From an uncultured Mesorhizobium sp. (GTDB lineage Bacteria; Pseudomonadota; Alphaproteobacteria; Rhizobiales; Rhizobiaceae), in contig CATMOC010000071.1 in the NCBI GenBank assembly GCA_950071955.1, positions 1 through 11,292 on the forward strand: a stretch of 11,292 nucleotides of DNA. Direction: 5' to 3'. The position numbers were made by a program, and so were the translations under genes. The notes under the pieces are model-generated. The model was given only the letters and a program-made list of their open reading frames with translations, searched no databases and had not been told where the DNA came from. This document shows, piece after piece, positions 6,801-11,292 of the stretch (its first letter is position 1; the number at the start of each line of letters is the position of its first letter).

Positions 6801-7922
6801 TCAGGCGGCGCGTTCCAGATTGACGAATTGGAGCCGAAGGTCCTCCGGCTGACCGAGGGTGGCGTTGAGGCCCGTGGCACGCTTCAGGTAGAGCCCGATG
6901 TCGCTTTCGTCGGTGAATCCCATGGCGCCATGGAGATGCACGGCGCGGCGGCAGACCGAGACGGCGGCGTCGCCGGCGCGTGCCTTGGCGGCGAGCACGG
7001 CCATCCGCCCCGCGCGATCATCGCCGAGCGCGAGCGTCTCGACCGCATTGACCACGGCCGCGCAGGCGAATTCGGCGTCGGTCCACATGTCGACCAGGCG
7101 ATGCTGAATGACCTGGAAGCTCGCGATCGGCTTCCCGAACTGCACGCGCCCCTTGGTGTAGTCGATGGTGATCTCCACGGCGCGCGAGGCGATACCGGCG
7201 AGTTCCGCGGCCAGCGCGACTCGCGCGGCGGCGATTGGCTCCTCCAACAGTTCGTCGAGCGACGGAGCCGAGGTGATCAGTGCCTCGACTGGCACCGCAC
7301 ACCGTTCGAGGCGCACCGTGCCTATGACCGCCCCGTCGACCCCGGCGGCCGTTTCCACCGACATGCCCGGGCCGCCGGCGCGCACCGCGAACAGTCCCAC
7401 GCCATCCGCCATGTCGGCGGTCACCAGGAAGTCCGAAGCCGAAAGTGCCAGATCGACGTGGCGCTTCGTGCCGGTGAGCGAAAATCCGCCGCCGGGCGTC
7501 GTTTGCGCCGTCATGGCGCGGCCCAGCGCATCGATCCAGGCGGGCGCGAGCGCGAGACTGCCGTCGACCAGACCCGCTGCGAGACGGTCCCGCTCCCGGG
7601 ACTGGGCGGCCTCGGCAAGCAGGCGCGACGACAGGACGGCCGAGATCGCCACCGGCTCGCTGATCAGCGCACGCCCGAGCGCCTCGCTGACGACCACCTG
7701 CTCGGCGAGCGTGAGACCCGCGCCGCCCAGTTCCTCCGGTAGAAGGATCGCGGTCCAGCCGGCTTCCGCCATGGCCTGCCAGAGCGCCGCGTCGCGGTCT
7801 CCACCAGCGGCTCGCTTGGCACGCACGGAAGCGGGGCCGGGAAAGCGCGAGGCGAGCGTTGCCACGCTGTCGCGCAGCATGGCGAGCGTTCCCTCGGGAT
7901 CGTCGAGTTGAGCCTGGGGCAT
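6801..7922 (-). CDS. Acyl-CoA dehydrogenase 2 (divergent; likely non-catalytic partner subunit)
   Basis: A 373-residue acyl-CoA dehydrogenase-family protein. The N-terminal helical domain includes LPEELGGAGLTLAEQ (61-75). The C-terminal domain has the FAD-contacting YTKGRVQFGKPIASFQ (255-270) and HLHGAMGFTDE (329-339). The central signature S/T-E-x-x-G-S-D is not recognisable; that region reads as GTKRHVDLALSASD. The helix-G catalytic Glu position is Ala233, and the chain ends without a Y/F-E/G-G-T/S-x-E-I motif, so no catalytic base is apparent. Such divergent homologues, encoded next to a normal one, form alpha2beta2 heterotetramers in mycobacterial sterol degradation. GGGAGG lies 4 bases before the ATG. 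Its likely partner is acyl-CoA dehydrogenase 1, encoded one gene downstream. Confidence 0.9.
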   Translation of the reverse strand: MPQAQLDDPEGTLAMLRDSVATLASRFPGPASVRAKRAAGGDRDAALWQAMAEAGWTAILLPEELGGAGLTLAEQVVVSEALGRALISEPVAISAVLSSRLLAEAAQSRERDRLAAGLVDGSLALAPAWIDALGRAMTAQTTPGGGFSLTGTKRHVDLALSASDFLVTADMADGVGLFAVRAGGPGMSVETAAGVDGAVIGTVRLERCAVPVEALITSAPSLDELLEEPIAAARVALAAELAGIASRAVEITIDYTKGRVQFGKPIASFQVIQHRLVDMWTDAEFACAAVVNAVETLALGDDRAGRMAVLAAKARAGDAAVSVCRRAVHLHGAMGFTDESDIGLYLKRATGLNATLGQPEDLRLQFVNLERAA

Positions 7923-8030
7923 TCTTCCTCCCTTGCGCGGCTATCGCCGTCTTGAAGAAACGGTAGGCGATGGGACCGCCTCGTACAACGCAAACACCGC
8001 GCTGCGGATCGGTTTCATGGATGTGAAGAT
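7923..8030. other. 108-base gap between the ligase and acyl-CoA dehydrogenase 2 genes
   Basis: This is the only gap above 100 bases in the minus-strand series. Near the downstream gene it contains its ribosome binding site (7927-7932) and a small inverted repeat, CGGC-TATC-GCCG (7938-7949). I see no T-run that would make a terminator. A minus-strand TTGTAC-N17-TACCGT arrangement exists but matches promoter consensus poorly. A 25-codon ORF starting at 8018 has no recognisable features. Confidence 0.5.
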
Positions 8031-9662
<1,632 letters not shown>

Positions 9663-9674
9663 GGCCGCGCCTCC
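9663..9674 (-). promoter_or_regulatory. Ribosome binding site favouring the internal ligase start
   Basis: GGAGG (9670-9674) with a 7-base spacer precedes ATG 9662. The two ATGs at 9698-9701 have no comparable site, though they overlap the upstream TGA and could be used through translational coupling. Confidence 0.6.
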
Positions 9675-9697
9675 GGGCGTCGATCCGCGCGCCTCCA

Positions 9698-11292
9698 TCA
9701 TGCCGCCGCGCTCTCGCGGGCCTTCTCGAACGACAGCCCCTCATAGCCGTCGGCCGCGGCGGCGCAGAGATCCCGGTACTTGTTGAAGCCGCCGACGAAC
9801 ATCGTCAGTCCCTGCGGCTTGCCCTTCACGTTCGAGCCGACCCACCAGGTCTTGGCCTTGCGGATAAGCGAGCGTTCGGCGAGCCGGGCGACAAGTTCCA
9901 TCCACGCCGCCTCGGCCTTCTCAGTCGCCTCCGCCGTCTCGATGCCGTTCTCCTCCATGTACTCGATCGCGCCGGCGATCCAGTCTACGTCGTGCTCGGC
10001 GATAGTGATCAGGTTGGCGAGAGCGGCGGGGCCGTTCGGGCCGCTCGGCGCGAAGAGGTTTGGGAAGCCCGCCACCATGAAGCCGAGATAGGAAACCGGT
10101 CCGTTTTTCCATTTCTCCTTCAGGGAAAGTCCGTCACGGCCGACCACGTCGAAGGCGAGCAGCGCTCCCGTCAGCGCATCGTAGCCCGTCGCGAAGATGA
10201 GGATGTCCAGCTCGGTTTCGCCGGCTTCGGTGCGGACGCCCTTCTCGGTAATCTCCACGATCGGCGCCTTCAGGCAGTCGACCAGATGGACGTTGGGCCG
10301 ATTGTAGGTCTCGTAATATTCGGTATCGAGGCAGGCACGACGCGCGAAGATGGGATATCCTCTCGGCTTCAGTGCCTCGGCCGTTTCCGGGTCCTTCACG
10401 ATCTTTCCGATCTTGTCGCGCACGAAATCGGCGACCTGGTCGTTGGCCTCCTGGTTGGTCATCAGGTCGGCGAAGGAACCGAGGAAGGTGTGGCCGCCGT
10501 TTTCCCAGGCCTGCTCCATCGCCTGCAGGCGCTGCGACGGGGGAAGGCTGAAGAATGGACGGGTCGAGACGGGGCGCGTGCCTCCCGTGGGATTATTGCG
10601 CATCGCCTCGCGCATGGCCGGATAGTGCCGCTTCATCTCGGCGACATAGTCGGGCTCGAGATCGTGGTTGCGCATGGGCAGCGTGTAGCTCGGCGTGCGC
10701 TGGAAGACGAAGAGTTCGCCCGCTTCCTTTCCGAGCGTCTGGACGATCTGGATGCCGGTCGAGCCGGTGCCGATCACGCCGACGCGTTTGCCGCTGAAAT
10801 CAACCGGCTCGTGCGGCCACCTCTGGGCGCGCAAGAGCTGACCCCTGAAGCGTTCGATGCCTGGAATGTCGGGATCCTTGGGAACGGAGAGCGGCCCCGT
10901 GGCCATGATGCAATAGGGCGCCTCCAGTGTTTCGCCGCCGTCCGTGGTCGCTCGCCAGATGCGCCTGGCATCGTCCCAGACCGCGCTCGTGACGCGCGTG
11001 TCGAACGCGAAGTGCTTGCGCAGGTCGAGCCGGTCGGCGACGAAATTGGCATAGGCGAGGATTTCCGGCTGTGCCGCGAACTGTTCCGGCGTCTGCTGAT
11101 CGCTCAGCTCGTAGACATCCGTGCCGTCATACAGCACGTACGCGGCGCCATGGGCGACGACGCAGGCAACGGTACAGTCGGCGTCGGTCGGTCCCATTTG
11201 CATGTGAGAATGATCGGCGTTGACGCACTCGCTATCCGTAATCGTGCCGGTGAACGTCTGCTTGTCCTGTGCGGCGATTCGTCGATGGTCCT
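9698..11292 (-). CDS. Chimeric ORF: Baeyer-Villiger-type monooxygenase lacking its FAD-binding N-terminus, fused to a foreign small domain; 5' end off the window
   Basis: Numbering is from ATG 11203, but the frame stays open upstream to the window edge. Residues from about 46 to 501 are clearly a CHMO-like flavin monooxygenase: QPEILAYANFVADRLDLR (45-62), ATG (101-103), the NADPH-binding GTGSTG (145-150), ARRACLDTEYYETYNRPNV (287-305) with Arg289 at the catalytic Arg position, and FATGYD (337-342). These enzymes insert oxygen next to a ketone, giving an ester or lactone. The first ~90 residues of the family, holding the FAD GxGxxG and the GTWYWNRYPGxxCD segment, are absent. In their place is an unrelated Cys-containing segment. 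The fingerprint FxGxxxHxxxW reads F119-R-G...R125...W129, with Arg for His. As it stands the protein should not bind FAD normally. The TGA overlaps an ATG of the next gene. Misassembly is a serious alternative to a real fusion. Confidence 0.8.
   Translation of the reverse strand, partial: DHRRIAAQDKQTFTGTITDSECVNADHSHMQMGPTDADCTVACVVAHGAAYVLYDGTDVYELSDQQTPEQFAAQPEILAYANFVADRLDLRKHFAFDTRVTSAVWDDARRIWRATTDGGETLEAPYCIMATGPLSVPKDPDIPGIERFRGQLLRAQRWPHEPVDFSGKRVGVIGTGSTGIQIVQTLGKEAGELFVFQRTPSYTLPMRNHDLEPDYVAEMKRHYPAMREAMRNNPTGGTRPVSTRPFFSLPPSQRLQAMEQAWENGGHTFLGSFADLMTNQEANDQVADFVRDKIGKIVKDPETAEALKPRGYPIFARRACLDTEYYETYNRPNVHLVDCLKAPIVEITEKGVRTEAGETELDILIFATGYDALTGALLAFDVVGRDGLSLKEKWKNGPVSYLGFMVAGFPNLFAPSGPNGPAALANLITIAEHDVDWIAGAIEYMEENGIETAEATEKAEAAWMELVARLAERSLIRKAKTWWVGSNVKGKPQGLTMFVGGFNKYRDLCAAAADGYEGLSFEKARESAAA
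11066..11292 (-). other. Foreign N-terminal module resembling DUF5818-type small secreted domains
   Basis: Upstream of the monooxygenase part the same frame encodes QTFTGTITDSEC, then DHSHMQMGPTDADCTVAC, then HGAAYVLYDGTDVYELSDQ and TPEQFAAQ. The pattern TGxxxDxxC...H...CTxxC...YVLxDGxxVYxLSDQ...FAxQ matches, from memory, a family of small exported proteins annotated DUF5818, which normally continues into a KVxVTGTLD strand. Instead the frame passes into monooxygenase sequence at PEILAYAN. The homology begins before ATG 11203, so that ATG is not the true start. By hand count the last 222 bases are about 61% GC, slightly lower than a 60-base sample nearby (about 68%). Confidence 0.65.

Noticed and set aside
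7944..8018. 25-codon ORF in the 108-base gap as a leader peptide
   Set aside because: No regulatory codon run, no attenuator-like hairpin with T-run and no convincing ribosome binding site.

Overview
The window reads as a catabolic gene cluster from a high-GC proteobacterium, most likely an alphaproteobacterium (inferred from GC-rich codon use, GGAGG-type ribosome binding sites and the protein families). I see no tRNA, rRNA, CRISPR array or insertion sequence.

Layout. At the left edge is the first 57 codons of a short-chain dehydrogenase/reductase (SDR) gene on the minus strand (1-171). A 405-base gap separates it from a divergent plus-strand IclR-family regulator gene (577-1356). The regulator converges, across a 51-base spacer with a possible terminator, on a long minus-strand gene series that fills the rest of the window. 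In transcription order (right to left) this series is: a Baeyer-Villiger-type flavin monooxygenase (BVMO) with an anomalous N-terminus, an AlkK-like medium/long-chain acyl-CoA ligase, acyl-CoA dehydrogenase 2, an enoyl-CoA hydratase/isomerase-family protein, acyl-CoA dehydrogenase 1, then livG, livF, livH and livM of a branched-chain-amino-acid-type (HAAT) ABC importer. Most junctions are short or overlapping; the one gap over 100 bases (7923-8030) lies between the ligase and acyl-CoA dehydrogenase 2.

How the genes may work together (inference). The Liv-type importer takes up a substrate, probably an organic acid or hydrophobic carboxylate rather than an amino acid. The monooxygenase and SDR would handle ketone and alcohol chemistry, the ligase would make a CoA thioester, and the two dehydrogenases plus the hydratase would run a beta-oxidation-like sequence. 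The IclR protein is the natural candidate regulator. No periplasmic binding protein gene lies in the window.

Most notable points. (1) The last ORF is a chimera: from about base 11066 to the right edge it encodes a small Cys-containing domain resembling DUF5818-type secreted proteins, joined in frame to a BVMO that has lost its N-terminal FAD-binding Rossmann region. This is either a misassembly or a real recombination scar. (2) The two acyl-CoA dehydrogenases look complementary: one keeps a helix-G catalytic Glu, and the other lacks the catalytic Glu and the usual flavin signature, as in the alpha2beta2 dehydrogenases of mycobacterial sterol catabolism. (3) The hydratase-family protein lacks one of the two classical catalytic glutamates.
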